64,000 bases of DNA from an uncultured Chitinophagaceae bacterium (GCA_937958995.1 CALGAP010000009.1:386006-450005), one strand, 5' to 3'; shown: positions 25,086 to 35,313, numbered from the stretch's first letter. The notes: generated by a model not told the origin, from the sequence alone. A program made the numbers and translations.

Positions 25086-26489
25086 ATGAAAATTGCATTT
25101 CACGGAGCAGCCCGCACGGTAACAGGTTCGAAACATTTGCTTACGCTGAAAAATGGTAACCAGTACCTGCTCGACTGTGGTATGTTCCAGGGTATGGGAA
25201 AAGACACCGACGCGCTCAACAGGCATTTTGGTTTTGACCCCGCTGATGTGAAGTTTCTTATTCTTTCGCACGCGCATATTGATCACAGCGGACTGATACC
25301 CAAACTGGTGAAAGAAGGATTTAACGGGAAAATTTTCTGCACGCCCGCCACAAAAGATCTCACTACCGTTTTGCTCGAAGATTCTGGCGCCATACAGGAA
25401 GATGATATCAAGTATGCCAACAAAAAAAGAGCAGCTTCCGGTCAGCCATACCTGCAACCTTTATACACCCGCGAAGATGCCGCTCTCGCATTTCCCTTGC
25501 TGGAAGCGGTAGAGTATAACAACTGGTATAAGATCGATGAGCACGTGGAGGTGTTGTTTACCGATGCCGGCCATATTATTGGCAGTGCAGCTGTGCATTT
25601 GCGTATCAAAGAAAGCGGCAGGACGGTGCAACTTACCTTCAGTGGCGATGTGGGTCGCTACCGCGATGTGATACTGCGTTCGCCCGCTGTTTTTCCGCAG
25701 GCAGATTATATCATCCTGGAATCAACCTATGGCAACAGCCTGCACGAACTGAAGCGCACTACGCCCGATATTTTGCTGGAATGGATCGAAGAAACCTGCC
25801 TGAAGAAAAAAGGCAAACTGATATTACCCGCCTTTAGTGTGGGCCGCACGCAGGAATTGTTGTTTACGCTCAACCAGCTTGAACTGGAAAGAAGATTGCC
25901 CGACCTGGATTATTTTGTGGATAGCCCGCTGAGCATCGAAGCTACGCAATTGGTGAAGAGATATCCCCAGTATTTCAATAAAAATATTCAACGCATACTG
26001 GAAACAGATAGCGATCCCTTTGCATTTAAAGGTCTCCGGTTTATCAAAACAGTCGACGAATCGAAGTTGCTCAATTTCCGCAACGAACCCTGTGTCATCA
26101 TATCCGCCAGCGGTATGGCCGAGGCCGGTCGCGTAAAGCATCATATCAGTAATAATATCGAGAACAGCCGCAACAGCATTGTGCTTACCGGTTATTGCGA
26201 ACCCGATTCACTGGGCGGCCGGCTGATGGCCGGAGCCAAAGAAGTCTCGATCTTCGGCATTTCGCACGAAGTGCATGCCACAATCGGCGCTATTCACAGC
26301 ATGAGTGCACACGGCGATTATGAAGACCTCTCCCAGTTCCTTGCCTGCCAGGACCCGCGCAAAGTGAGAAGGCTCTTCCTGGTGCATGGAGAGTACGATG
26401 TGCAGCAACAGTTCAGGGAAAGATTATTGAAGAAAGGGTTTGATGATATTGAAATACCCGAGATGCATTACGAGATCGGGCTGGGATAA
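25086..26489 (+). CDS. MBL-fold beta-CASP protein, RNA-metabolising type
   Basis: A 467-residue metallo-beta-lactamase fold hydrolase of the CPSF/Ysh1 type. Metal motif HAHIDHSG (about residue 60), then a further His in FTDAGHIIGSAA and FSGDVG, and the beta-CASP region (about 215-370) with LPAFSVGRTQELLFTL and SASGMAEAGRVKHH. The C-terminal RMMBL motif VHATIGAIHSMSAHGDYEDL is followed by FLVHGE. Family members are RNA nucleases; a role in RNA processing is expected but the target is unknown. There is no signal peptide, so it is cytoplasmic. Confidence 0.92.
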   Translation: MKIAFHGAARTVTGSKHLLTLKNGNQYLLDCGMFQGMGKDTDALNRHFGFDPADVKFLILSHAHIDHSGLIPKLVKEGFNGKIFCTPATKDLTTVLLEDSGAIQEDDIKYANKKRAASGQPYLQPLYTREDAALAFPLLEAVEYNNWYKIDEHVEVLFTDAGHIIGSAAVHLRIKESGRTVQLTFSGDVGRYRDVILRSPAVFPQADYIILESTYGNSLHELKRTTPDILLEWIEETCLKKKGKLILPAFSVGRTQELLFTLNQLELERRLPDLDYFVDSPLSIEATQLVKRYPQYFNKNIQRILETDSDPFAFKGLRFIKTVDESKLLNFRNEPCVIISASGMAEAGRVKHHISNNIENSRNSIVLTGYCEPDSLGGRLMAGAKEVSIFGISHEVHATIGAIHSMSAHGDYEDLSQFLACQDPRKVRRLFLVHGEYDVQQQFRERLLKKGFDDIEIPEMHYEIGLG

Positions 26490-26497
26490 AATAACAA

Positions 26498-26521
26498 GAG
26501 CTGCTCGATGGCGAGCAGCTC
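26498..26521 (+). terminator. Terminator of the beta-CASP gene
   Basis: GAGCTGCTCG-ATGG-CGAGCAGCTC is a perfect 10-bp stem with a 4-base loop, 9 bases after the stop codon, followed within 8 bases by a T-containing run (aacttttctt). Confidence 0.75.
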
Positions 26522-27330
26522 ATACAAAACTTTTCTTCTAAAGGGGTAACTCAGTGTAAATGTCTAATCATTGATAGGTTCAGATTTTTAGCTTGTCAGT
26601 TTTCCTCAGATACATGGATTTCATTTTACACGATACTTTCAAGGGATAGGACGGTTTTCCTTCAAGGAGATTTGCTATTGGCTCTTTTCAAAAGGATCCA
26701 GGATTCAGGGTTCGTAGGATGGTTGGATACAGGGTACTTTTCAGGTTCTTGCGGATCTTGGATTACTTCAGATTTTTTCACTTTCCAAGGGCCTCGGCTT
26801 TCATCAGGATGGGATCATCGTATCAACACTTCAAAGTTGGTAATTCTTTTCCTAACCTCATACTTTATTCGATTAATGGACTTTTTGCTTCGGTGTTTGT
26901 CCGATAAACGCCCGTATTCGAATCACGGATGATGGCAAATAACAAAGCCGGATCATATAGATCCGGCTTGTCGGTAAAATGAAATCCTATGCATGTTATG
27001 AGTAAGGCTGGAGTGATAATACTCACGTTTTCAAAGCGAACGGATTTCAGATTGTCCTTCTGAAAAGGATAGGGTCTTTCGCGTAACCGTCACAAATTAA
27101 TATTGTGATAGAAGTCAGAGAAAAAGAGTAGGGTACGGACTATCGCTCAAATGAGCAGGGTTTAGGGGTTTGGGTTCAAGGGTTAAGCAAATTAGCTCTG
27201 GTCTCTTTTTCTCTTTCTTCTTGTTTATTTCCTGAACACAAAATTGGCAAAGGAAGGGGGCCAATCATAATTTATTAGTCATTTGACCGCCTTTTGCCGT
27301 TGAATCGACCGGATTCTTCGATGAATGGAA
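26522..27330. other. Gene-free region of about 0.8 kb
   Basis: No convincing protein gene: open frames here, such as 26672-26932, have no signal, domain or conserved look. It holds a hairpin at 26945-26969 (AAGCCGGATC / GATCCGGCTT, 5-base loop), a TCACAA-N7-TTGTGA palindrome at 27090-27108, and an AACCC-type word near 27165-27185. I searched by eye for tmRNA, RNase P RNA, SRP RNA and tRNA and found none. It may hold an unrecognised RNA. Confidence 0.5.
26945..26969. terminator. Strong hairpin in the gene-free region
   Basis: AAGCCGGATC (26945-26954), loop ATATA, GATCCGGCTT (26960-26969): a perfect 10-bp stem. The minus strand reads into a TTTGTT stretch, so it could end the LytTR regulator transcript, about 360 bases downstream of that gene, or an unseen small RNA. 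Confidence 0.5.
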
Positions 27331-28023
27331 TTAAATGATATTCAGGCGTTTAAGTACTTCCGCCTTGTGAGACTTGCTGACAGGAATCTCGTGACCCTTG
27401 ATAAACAGGTCGTTTTCGCGGATATCGTCAATTTTGGTGATATTGATGATATACGAGCGGTGAACCTTGATAAAATGATTGCGGTTCACCTTTTCTTCCA
27501 GGTTCTTAATGGTATTGTGGGTGATGTATTTCTTGTCGGCGGTGACAAACTTTACATAATCGCCCATACTCTCGATGAAAAGGACATCGTCATTATTGAG
27601 CCGCACCAGCTTGCCGTCGCTCTTAATAAATATATGATCCGAGGCCGTGCTGCTGATATTGTTGTCGCCGCCCGCCGTGGTGAGCTTATTCAGGGCGTCT
27701 ATAAACCGTTGATAAGTAAAGGGTTTCTTGAGAAAGTCGGTAACATTATACTCAAAAGCATCATAGGCATACTCCTGCTTGGACGTAGTAAGGAAAACTT
27801 TGGGGTAATAGGCCAGCTGGTCGAGCAATTCAAAACCATTGGCGCCCGGCATTTCCACGTCCAGGAAGAGAATGTCAACAGAATTCTTGTTCAGGTAGTC
27901 GAGGGCTTCTGCCACATTGGTAAAATGCGCCTTAACTTCTACTTGTCCGGATTTTTCACAGCATTTGGCCAGGTAATCAGCCGCTACCTGCAAGTCTTCA
28001 ACAATTACCGCACTCCAGCTCAT
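27331..28023 (-). CDS. LytTR-type response regulator
   Basis: A 230-residue response regulator. The receiver domain (1-120) starts AVIVEDLQVAADYL and has phospho-acceptor Asp 55 in ILFLDVEMPGANGF. The LytTR DNA-binding domain (about 130-228) contains LVRLNNDDVLFIESMGDYVK and FIKVHRSYIINITKI. It overlaps the Hpt gene start region by 4 bases (28020-28023), so the two are translationally coupled. It is probably the output of the phosphorelay formed with the divergent hybrid kinase. Confidence 0.93.
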   Translation of the reverse strand: MSWSAVIVEDLQVAADYLAKCCEKSGQVEVKAHFTNVAEALDYLNKNSVDILFLDVEMPGANGFELLDQLAYYPKVFLTTSKQEYAYDAFEYNVTDFLKKPFTYQRFIDALNKLTTAGGDNNISSTASDHIFIKSDGKLVRLNNDDVLFIESMGDYVKFVTADKKYITHNTIKNLEEKVNRNHFIKVHRSYIINITKIDDIRENDLFIKGHEIPVSKSHKAEVLKRLNII

Positions 28024-28424
28024 ACAGGGTTAGCGTTGAACGCTTTCAATTTTTGGTATTCCGAGGCAATCAAGTCCTTACACTCGGCTAATGTAGTTAC
28101 AATTTGCTTAAAATCATCTTTAAGATAATCAGTGTCCTGTACATTTTGACATAAATCTTCAAATTTTTTAACCTGTTCCTGTATGGAGGTCAGTCCCACG
28201 AACCCGAACGTCGGTTTCATTTTGTGTGCAGCCCTTTTCAGGTCCTGCAGGTTGCCCGCTTCAAAGGCCGCCTTTAACGCTTCAACATCCTCATCGTAGT
28301 GCTCCAGCGTGGTGGCGAAAATCTCCTCCATATACGCATAGTCATCAGCGTACATGCTAAACAGGTACTCACTATCAATTTTTTCATTGAAAATGAATTT
28401 CTTAGAAAAGTCCTGGTTCGTCAT
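28020..28424 (-). CDS. Hpt-domain phosphotransfer protein
   Basis: A 134-residue single-domain Hpt protein. Phospho-acceptor His 67 lies in the family motif RAAHKMKPTFGFVGL, within a helical bundle (YADDYAYMEEIFATTLEHYD, IQEQVKKFEDLC). It would carry phosphate from the hybrid kinase receiver to the LytTR regulator. ATG 28424 is preferred; the reading from 28493 adds a poor N-terminus. It overlaps the LytTR gene by 4 bases and is divergent from the kinase gene, with 81 bases between them. Confidence 0.88.
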   Translation of the reverse strand: MTNQDFSKKFIFNEKIDSEYLFSMYADDYAYMEEIFATTLEHYDEDVEALKAAFEAGNLQDLKRAAHKMKPTFGFVGLTSIQEQVKKFEDLCQNVQDTDYLKDDFKQIVTTLAECKDLIASEYQKLKAFNANPV

Positions 28425-28505
28425 AAGAAAATAGATTTTCAAATTTTTCGTTATGGATGAAGCACTTGTACACAATACAATGCCAGGGGTCAATCCAATA
28501 ACTCT

Positions 28506-30650
28506 ATGAAGGAGAAAATATTATATCTCTTGTGGTCTATTTATCGGGAGATCGTTTATTCCGGCCTTGAAGACGGCATAACCCGCGATGCCCGGAAGAA
28601 GATCATCCGGTTTAACCAGTTCACCATGCTGGCCCTGCTGGTGAATTTCCTCTCCGTCATTTCCTATTTCTATCATAAGCTGTACATCAGTGCCCTTGTC
28701 AACATCACTTCCGCCTATTTCTTTTTACTGGCCTTTTACCTGGGCTCGCGCAAGCGCCTGGAAGCCGGACGTATCCTGGCGGTGGTGAATGTGAACGCCT
28801 ATCTTATAATCATCAGCTATATCGAAGGTCTGCGCGCGGGCGAATACCTTTTGTTTTTTCCCTACTTCCTGGTACTGACCTTCCTGGTGAGCCTGCGAAG
28901 AAATTTCCGCGAACTGATCATCGTTTATACCATCACAGTCATTTCATCAATCGTGTGTTTGAAATACCTGCCGTATGTGAACACGGAGATACAGGTAATC
29001 AACGCGCAATTATATGAAAGACTATACAGCTCCAACCTGGTGATTTCACTGGCCATGACCATCATATTCTCTTACGCCATTCTGCGCGTAAACAAGGATA
29101 ATGAGGTGGCCATACTGCAGGAGAAAAAATTTGGTGATACCATCTTCAATACTTCACTCGACGGTGTATTCATTATTTATAAGCAATCGAACATTATCGC
29201 GAGCGTAAACCAGCGCGCGCTTGAATTATTCGATCTGCAAGAAAAGAGAGAAATAGAAGGTACTTCTATCGAAAACTGGTTCGATGAAGAACAGATCGCC
29301 AAATTTCAGTCGGTAAGACTGAGCGATAATGATGAAAACCGCAACTGGCAGGGTGAATTGAGTTTTACCACCAAAACCGGCCGCGTGTTTTATGCTTTCG
29401 TGAGCGTGGTGCCCTTTGCTTACAAAGACGTCAAGTATACCAAGATCAGTATCCTGGATGTGTCGAACGTGAAGATGGCAGAATTTGAACTGATGAAGGC
29501 GAAAGAAAAAGCCGAGTCTGCGGCCAAAGCCAAATCGCGTTTCCTCAGCAATATGAGCCATGAACTGCGCACGCCGCTCAACGGCATAATTGGCGCATCG
29601 AATTTGTTGCTGCAGGAAGATCACCTGGCTGCACAGAAACCGCATCTCGATATCCTGAAGTTCTCGTCTGAGCATATGATGATGCTCATCAACGATATTC
29701 TTGATTACAACAAGATTGAAGCCGGTAAACTGGAACTGGCAGAAGCGCCGGTAAATATGAAGGAGCTGATGCAAAAGATCGCTTCGCAGTTTGCCGGACA
29801 AATAAAAGCAAAAGGCCTCCATTTCAAGATCGATATAGACGACCGTCTGGATATGGAGTTTATTACCGATGAAACGAGGTTGAACCAGGTGTTGAGTAAT
29901 CTATTGAGCAACGCGGTGAAGTTTACGCATACCGGCACCATTACATTGGCGGTGCGAAAACTCTTTTCTACCAGTTCGCTGGCCACGCTTCAATTTATCG
30001 TGATGGATACCGGCATTGGTATTCCTAAGAATAAACACAAGGAAATTTTTGAAAGCTTTACGCAGGCCGATGTCAACACAACGCGCAAATATGGCGGCAC
30101 TGGCCTGGGGCTCGCCATCACCAAGAAAATCGTCAATAAATTCAACAGCGATCTTTTGCTCGAAAGTGAAGAAGGCAAAGGCAGCGCTTTCCACTTCACC
30201 GTGGAGTTCAAGATCAACGTGAACACACGCAAGCGTTATATCAACGAAGACAATGTAAAACTGCTGGAATCGCTGGATGGCATCAGGGTGCTGGTGGCCG
30301 AAGACAACCCGGTAAACTTATCAATTGCGCGCCGCTTCCTCACCAAGTGGGGCATACAGGTAGAGTCTGCTACCAATGGCCGCGAAGCGGTGGAAGTGTT
30401 CCGAAAGAGTCATTTCGACCTGGCATTGATCGATCTTGAAATGCCGGAGATGGATGGTGCAACAGCATTGAAAGAAATCCGCAAGTTAAACGCAAATATT
30501 CCTATCGTGGCCTTTACTGCTGCAGTATACGACAATATGCAGGCAGACCTTCTTGAAAAAGGTTTCAACGATTTTATACACAAGCCTTTCAGGCCAGAAG
30601 ACCTTCACTCCAAGATCAGGTATTTTGTAAGCGCGCAAAAAAGAGCGTGA
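28506..30650 (+). CDS. Hybrid sensor histidine kinase (7-segment membrane sensor, PAS, HK, REC)
   Basis: A 714-residue hybrid kinase. Residues 40-200 contain about six membrane helices with short loops, so the signal is sensed in or at the membrane. A PAS-like domain follows (about 215-330), then HisKA with His 352 in SNMSHELRTPLNGIIG, HATPase (NLLSNAVKFTHTGTI, DTGIGIPKNKHKEIF, GGTGLGLAITKKIV), and a C-terminal receiver (about 590-710) with VLVAEDNPVN and Asp in LALIDLEMPEMDG. The divergent Hpt and LytTR genes complete a His-Asp-His-Asp phosphorelay. The signal is unknown. Confidence 0.93.
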   Translation: MKEKILYLLWSIYREIVYSGLEDGITRDARKKIIRFNQFTMLALLVNFLSVISYFYHKLYISALVNITSAYFFLLAFYLGSRKRLEAGRILAVVNVNAYLIIISYIEGLRAGEYLLFFPYFLVLTFLVSLRRNFRELIIVYTITVISSIVCLKYLPYVNTEIQVINAQLYERLYSSNLVISLAMTIIFSYAILRVNKDNEVAILQEKKFGDTIFNTSLDGVFIIYKQSNIIASVNQRALELFDLQEKREIEGTSIENWFDEEQIAKFQSVRLSDNDENRNWQGELSFTTKTGRVFYAFVSVVPFAYKDVKYTKISILDVSNVKMAEFELMKAKEKAESAAKAKSRFLSNMSHELRTPLNGIIGASNLLLQEDHLAAQKPHLDILKFSSEHMMMLINDILDYNKIEAGKLELAEAPVNMKELMQKIASQFAGQIKAKGLHFKIDIDDRLDMEFITDETRLNQVLSNLLSNAVKFTHTGTITLAVRKLFSTSSLATLQFIVMDTGIGIPKNKHKEIFESFTQADVNTTRKYGGTGLGLAITKKIVNKFNSDLLLESEEGKGSAFHFTVEFKINVNTRKRYINEDNVKLLESLDGIRVLVAEDNPVNLSIARRFLTKWGIQVESATNGREAVEVFRKSHFDLALIDLEMPEMDGATALKEIRKLNANIPIVAFTAAVYDNMQADLLEKGFNDFIHKPFRPEDLHSKIRYFVSAQKRA

Positions 30651-30898
30651 TGCAATCTTATCATGTGATCATTTTTTAATTTCGGTTGGACTATATAGTT
30701 ATATCGTTAATTTATCTTGAATTTCATTCACGATAAATTGCATTGTCCTTCGCTACGTGAGCGGTTAATTTCGATTACAAGCGCCGCAGCACTCGATCAG
30801 ATTACTTCCTCTTTAACTAAGCTAAAAATGTTTGTTAGCGATTATCACAAAAATGTCATAACGCAGCAGGCAGGTACAGCCATTTAAGCTAAACATCT

Positions 30899-33838
30899 AT
30901 GAGGAAAACTATTTTGTTTGTTCTTTTCATGATCGGTACTTTTTATTCCTGGGCACAGTATCAGACGGTGACAGGAAGAGTAACTGATCAGCGCAACGGT
31001 CAGCCGCTGCCAGGCGTTACGGTTACGGGTAAGGGTACAAATATCTCCACCAGCACCGAGCCCGATGGTTCTTTCCGCCTTACCGTTCCAACTTCGGTTA
31101 CCACACTGGTGTTTACCAGCGTAGGATTTGAAGCACTTGAAGCGTCCATTACAGGCGCCGAACTGAATGTGCAGCTGGCGATTGGAGAAAGTTCACTTTC
31201 CGAAGTGGTGGTTACGGGTTACACCACTTCCAACAAACGACAGGTTGCGGGCTCCGTAACGCGTCTTGTAGCTGAGGAAGTGCGTTTACAGCCGATCGGT
31301 TCATTCGACAAAGTGTTGCAGGGTAAAGTCCCCGGACTGCTTTCTCAATCGCAGACTGGTCAGCCTGGCGCGCCTGCTGTGGTGGTCATACGCGGTAAAG
31401 GCTCCATCAACGGCACCAACACACCATTGTATATTATGGATGGTGTGCAGGTGAATGCAGCTGATTTTGCTTCCATCAACCCCGGTGATATAGAAACCTT
31501 CACCGTGTTGAAAGATGCATCGTCTACCGCTATATATGGTTCACGCGGCGCCAATGGCGTAATTGTCATCACCACCAAGAGAGGTTCACAAGGCCAAACG
31601 AGGATCAACTACGATGTGCAATACGGCTGGTCTGAGTTGCCGAAAAACAAGCTGGAGGTGATGAACAGCGCAGAAAAATTGCAGTACGAATTTTACGACC
31701 GCGATTATTGGGGACCTAATCCTTTCGGCTGGACCCAGGAAGAGGTGGACAGCCTGAGTAAGGTGAACAACCATATCGAAGAACAATTATTTCACAAAGG
31801 CCTCACGCAACAGCATCAGCTAAGTGCATCGGGTGGTAATGAAAGAACCAGGTTTTACATATCGGGTTCCATCTTCGACCAGGAAGGCCTGGTAAGAACT
31901 ACCATGTTGAGAAGATATACCGGCCGCGCCAATATCGACAACTCTTTCGGTGATTTCAGAATTGGCCTTAATGCATCAATCGGTTATTCGCGCGGCGTAG
32001 GCACTTTGGAAAACGGCGCCTATATAGGCGAGCCGCTCAACGCCATCAGGTGGTTCAATCCCTACCTGAGCCTGCGCGATGAAAATGGCGAATACCAGGA
32101 CGACTACCTGCAAAGTCAGCCTAATCCACTTCGCGAGTTATTGGAAAACAGCAATCACACCGATCAGCTCAAAGGTGTGGGAAGCGCCTATGTTGAATGG
32201 AATATTCGCTGGATTCCCGGCCTGAAAGCGCGCACGCTATGGGGCATAGACTATACCAGCAATGAGACTACTAATTATTATGACCGCACAACCGACCAGG
32301 GTTCGCAATCAGTAGGAGGTAATGGTCAGTTGGACAGGGCATACAACAAGACTTTCCGTTATACCGGCACCACTTCCTTGAACTATACAAAAAACTGGGA
32401 TGATCATGAATTGAGCGCTGGACTGTTTTATGAAATGGTGGAAAGTAAGACGCAGGGATTTGGTTTCAGTGGATTTGGTTTGGTAGGACCGTTCAAAAAT
32501 GAGTCGGGCATTACTCCCGGCACTCCCGAAAATGGTTTTATTCCCGTTGTAAATGGCAATGTAACCACCAACGCGCTGGTGTCTTACTTCGCCGATGTGG
32601 TATATGGTTACAAAGGAAAATACTATATCAATGCGGGCGCCCGCCGCGACGGTTCTTCGCGCCTGTCGAGAAATGACCGCTGGGCTAATTTCGGCCATGT
32701 GGGTGTGAGCTGGATTGTGAGCGACGAATACTTTTTGCAGAATGCCGCCAACTGGCTCGACGTGTTGAAGTTCAAAGCCAGCTATGGCTCTGTGGGCAGC
32801 CAGGGTGTGAATGACTTCGCTACCCGCGAATTGCTGAGCGCTACTTCGTACAATGGAGTAGGAGGGCTGGTGCTCACGAATTTCCCGCGCAATCTTACCT
32901 GGGAAAGAAAAGTAATGTTCAATACCGGTTTTGAATTCTCTTTATTCAAAGGCATATTGAACGGTACGGTCGAGTACTATAACAATACTACGCAAGACCT
33001 GTTTCTCGACCGGCAGTTGTCGCGCACATCAGGTTCGCAATCCATTACCAACAACCTGGGTAAACTGCGCAATAGTGGTGTTGAAGTTGGGGTAAACGTG
33101 AACATCATCAGAAATACCAATTTCACCTGGTCGGTAGAAGCCAACTATTCATATAACAAGAACGAATTGCTGGACCAGAATGGACTGGAGAAAAATATCA
33201 CGGGTTTGTTTATCAACCAGGTTGGTCAGCCTATCAATTCACTTTACCTCGTGCGCTATGCCGGCGTTGATCCCGCCAATGGCGATGCTTTGTATTATGA
33301 GCTAGACGGCAAGACTACTACCAATGTGTACGATCCTGATCATCGCGTATTATTAGGCACTACAGATCCTCCTCATTATGGCGGCTTCGGTACAACACTC
33401 AACTACAAAGGTCTGCAACTGGAAGTATTGTTCAGCTACGCGTATGGCAATGTGATCTTCAACAACGATAGAACTAATATCGAAAACCCGATCTATTGGT
33501 TCTCGAACCTGGCTAAGAGGATGCTCAACGAATGGAGACAGCCGGGTGATATTACTGATATTCCCAGCGCCTTCAGCGACTGGGTGGGTTCCACTTCGCG
33601 CTATGTGGAAAAAGGCGATTACCTGCGTCTCCGCAACGTAATGCTCAGCTATAGCCTGCCCCGCAAACTGTCTGAAAAACTGAAGATGAGAACAGCACGC
33701 ATTTTTGCGCAGGGGCAAAACCTGCACGTATGGCATAATTTCCTGGGCTACGATCCTGAGATCACCACAGGTAACCTGATCGGTTCGCACTATCCGCAAC
33801 TGAGGACTTTCACATTTGGACTGAACGTTGGTTTTTAA
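30899..33838 (+). CDS. SusC/RagA-family TonB-dependent receptor
   Basis: A 979-residue outer-membrane receptor. Signal peptide (about 1-19, ending YSWAQ), a carboxypeptidase-like regulatory domain (about 20-100: VTGRVTDQRNGQPLPGVTV), the TonB box region SLSEVVVTGYTT, and a plug with the SusC signature IRGKGSINGTNTPLYIMDGV and FTVLKDASSTAIYGSRGANG. The beta-barrel ends in TFGLNVGF with a terminal aromatic. The length is typical of SusC. It takes up oligosaccharides or peptides with SusD, which follows after 17 bases. No CAZyme or protease partner is near, so the substrate is unknown. Confidence 0.95.
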   Translation: MRKTILFVLFMIGTFYSWAQYQTVTGRVTDQRNGQPLPGVTVTGKGTNISTSTEPDGSFRLTVPTSVTTLVFTSVGFEALEASITGAELNVQLAIGESSLSEVVVTGYTTSNKRQVAGSVTRLVAEEVRLQPIGSFDKVLQGKVPGLLSQSQTGQPGAPAVVVIRGKGSINGTNTPLYIMDGVQVNAADFASINPGDIETFTVLKDASSTAIYGSRGANGVIVITTKRGSQGQTRINYDVQYGWSELPKNKLEVMNSAEKLQYEFYDRDYWGPNPFGWTQEEVDSLSKVNNHIEEQLFHKGLTQQHQLSASGGNERTRFYISGSIFDQEGLVRTTMLRRYTGRANIDNSFGDFRIGLNASIGYSRGVGTLENGAYIGEPLNAIRWFNPYLSLRDENGEYQDDYLQSQPNPLRELLENSNHTDQLKGVGSAYVEWNIRWIPGLKARTLWGIDYTSNETTNYYDRTTDQGSQSVGGNGQLDRAYNKTFRYTGTTSLNYTKNWDDHELSAGLFYEMVESKTQGFGFSGFGLVGPFKNESGITPGTPENGFIPVVNGNVTTNALVSYFADVVYGYKGKYYINAGARRDGSSRLSRNDRWANFGHVGVSWIVSDEYFLQNAANWLDVLKFKASYGSVGSQGVNDFATRELLSATSYNGVGGLVLTNFPRNLTWERKVMFNTGFEFSLFKGILNGTVEYYNNTTQDLFLDRQLSRTSGSQSITNNLGKLRNSGVEVGVNVNIIRNTNFTWSVEANYSYNKNELLDQNGLEKNITGLFINQVGQPINSLYLVRYAGVDPANGDALYYELDGKTTTNVYDPDHRVLLGTTDPPHYGGFGTTLNYKGLQLEVLFSYAYGNVIFNNDRTNIENPIYWFSNLAKRMLNEWRQPGDITDIPSAFSDWVGSTSRYVEKGDYLRLRNVMLSYSLPRKLSEKLKMRTARIFAQGQNLHVWHNFLGYDPEITTGNLIGSHYPQLRTFTFGLNVGF

Positions 33839-33855
33839 ATTCTAACAATACTGAT

Positions 33856-35292
33856 ATGTCAATAAAAAAGATAATTATAGCCATTCTGATGTACTCCAGT
33901 CTCAGCGCCTGCACCAAGATACTGGACAAGGAACCTGAGTCGACCCTCGATGGCGCCGAACGCTTCAATAGTATTGAAGACTATGAATTTTCACTGCTGG
34001 GTGCGTATGCGCTTTTCCGTGATACTGACTACTACGGCTCTTTCGACGGCAACTCCAATGCCTATGTAACATTACCCGATCTGTTGTCTGATAATTTTTT
34101 TGAATCCATCGAATCGTTGGGAAATGAACGTGTGTTTTCGCGCTGGCGTTATACCAAAGATGAAACCCAGATTGAAAATACCTGGCTCGCCGCCTACCGC
34201 ATCATATCGCAGGCCAACCTGACTTTGCGCGGTATCGAGCGTTTTGAAGACAGCGATCCCGGCGCAGTTAACCGCATTCGCGGACAGGCGCTCGCTATCC
34301 GCGCCATGGTGCACTTTGACGTGATGCGTTACTGGGTGGAAGACTATGACCGTAACTCCACTGCTCCGGGCATACCTTATATCTCGGTGTTTGACTACGA
34401 GCAAATGCCTTCCCGCGGCACAGTGAAGAGCACCTACGATCAAATACTGCAGGACCTGTATACTGCGTTGGGTAACTTTGAAGGTGTAGATTATCCTGTC
34501 AACACTATCGACAGGTCGCGCATGGATGAACATGTGGTGCATGCATTGCTTGCAAGAATTCATTTATACGCCAACCAACCCGACAGCGCCATCAAGTATG
34601 CAACGATGGTGATCGATGAATTTCCGCTGGCTTCCAAGGATCAGTTTGGTTTGATATGGAGAGATGCGTCGCTGGCCGAAGTGGTTTGGTCGTATACCTT
34701 TACTGCAGGACAGGGCCGCGTGGCAGGACATGTTTATGCTCCCGATATCAATGCAGCGCAGTATTATCCCAACCTCACTTTGTTGCAATCTTACGACCCC
34801 GGCGATATTCGCTATGATGCCTACTTCAGGGACGTGCCCGACGACTACGGAGATCCCAGAACTACGCTGGTAAAATATGAAGCAAAGATTACGCAAATAG
34901 GAAAACCTGATGGCGTGGTAAACTTCAAAGCTTTCCGCACCGGGGAAATGTACCTGGTGAGAGCCGAAGCCTACCTGCGTAAGGGCGGTGCGTTTCAGAC
35001 GCTGGCGATGGATGATCTGAACACGCTGCGTGCTGCGAGAATAGTTGGATATGTGCCCGAATCGCTCATCGGACCCGCGCTGGAAGAAGCAATTGCTTTT
35101 GAGCGCCGCAAAGAGCTGGTAGCAGAGGGACATCGTTGGTTTGATCTGAAGCGTACAACCCGCACCATCAACAGAACATTTTGTACTAGTTTCTGCACGC
35201 TGTTGCCTAACGACCGTGCCTGGACCTGGCCTATTCCACAGCCGGAGTTAGATGCCAATCCCAACATCAGGCCGCAAAATACCGGATGGTAA
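33856..35292 (+). CDS. SusD/RagB-family nutrient-binding lipoprotein
   Basis: A 478-residue outer-membrane lipoprotein: lipobox SSLSAC (Cys 19), then SusD-type helices with TPR-like packing (LAAYRIISQANLTLRGIERF, RIRGQALAIRAMVHFDVMRY) and the conserved C-terminal block AIAFERRKELVAEGHRWFDL. It caps the SusC receptor and binds its substrate. It pairs with the upstream susC-like gene and is followed by a strong terminator, so the two genes form the whole locus. Confidence 0.94.
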   Translation: MSIKKIIIAILMYSSLSACTKILDKEPESTLDGAERFNSIEDYEFSLLGAYALFRDTDYYGSFDGNSNAYVTLPDLLSDNFFESIESLGNERVFSRWRYTKDETQIENTWLAAYRIISQANLTLRGIERFEDSDPGAVNRIRGQALAIRAMVHFDVMRYWVEDYDRNSTAPGIPYISVFDYEQMPSRGTVKSTYDQILQDLYTALGNFEGVDYPVNTIDRSRMDEHVVHALLARIHLYANQPDSAIKYATMVIDEFPLASKDQFGLIWRDASLAEVVWSYTFTAGQGRVAGHVYAPDINAAQYYPNLTLLQSYDPGDIRYDAYFRDVPDDYGDPRTTLVKYEAKITQIGKPDGVVNFKAFRTGEMYLVRAEAYLRKGGAFQTLAMDDLNTLRAARIVGYVPESLIGPALEEAIAFERRKELVAEGHRWFDLKRTTRTINRTFCTSFCTLLPNDRAWTWPIPQPELDANPNIRPQNTGW

Positions 35293-35313
35293 TACCCAAA
35301 TAAGTGAAGATCA

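Noticed and set aside
26672..26932. 86-codon frame in the gene-free region
   Set aside because: No signal, domain, RBS or coding-like composition; kept only as part of the gap description.
30899..35292. SusC/SusD pair as a full polysaccharide utilisation locus
   Set aside because: No glycoside hydrolase or other CAZyme gene is adjacent; only the transport pair is present.
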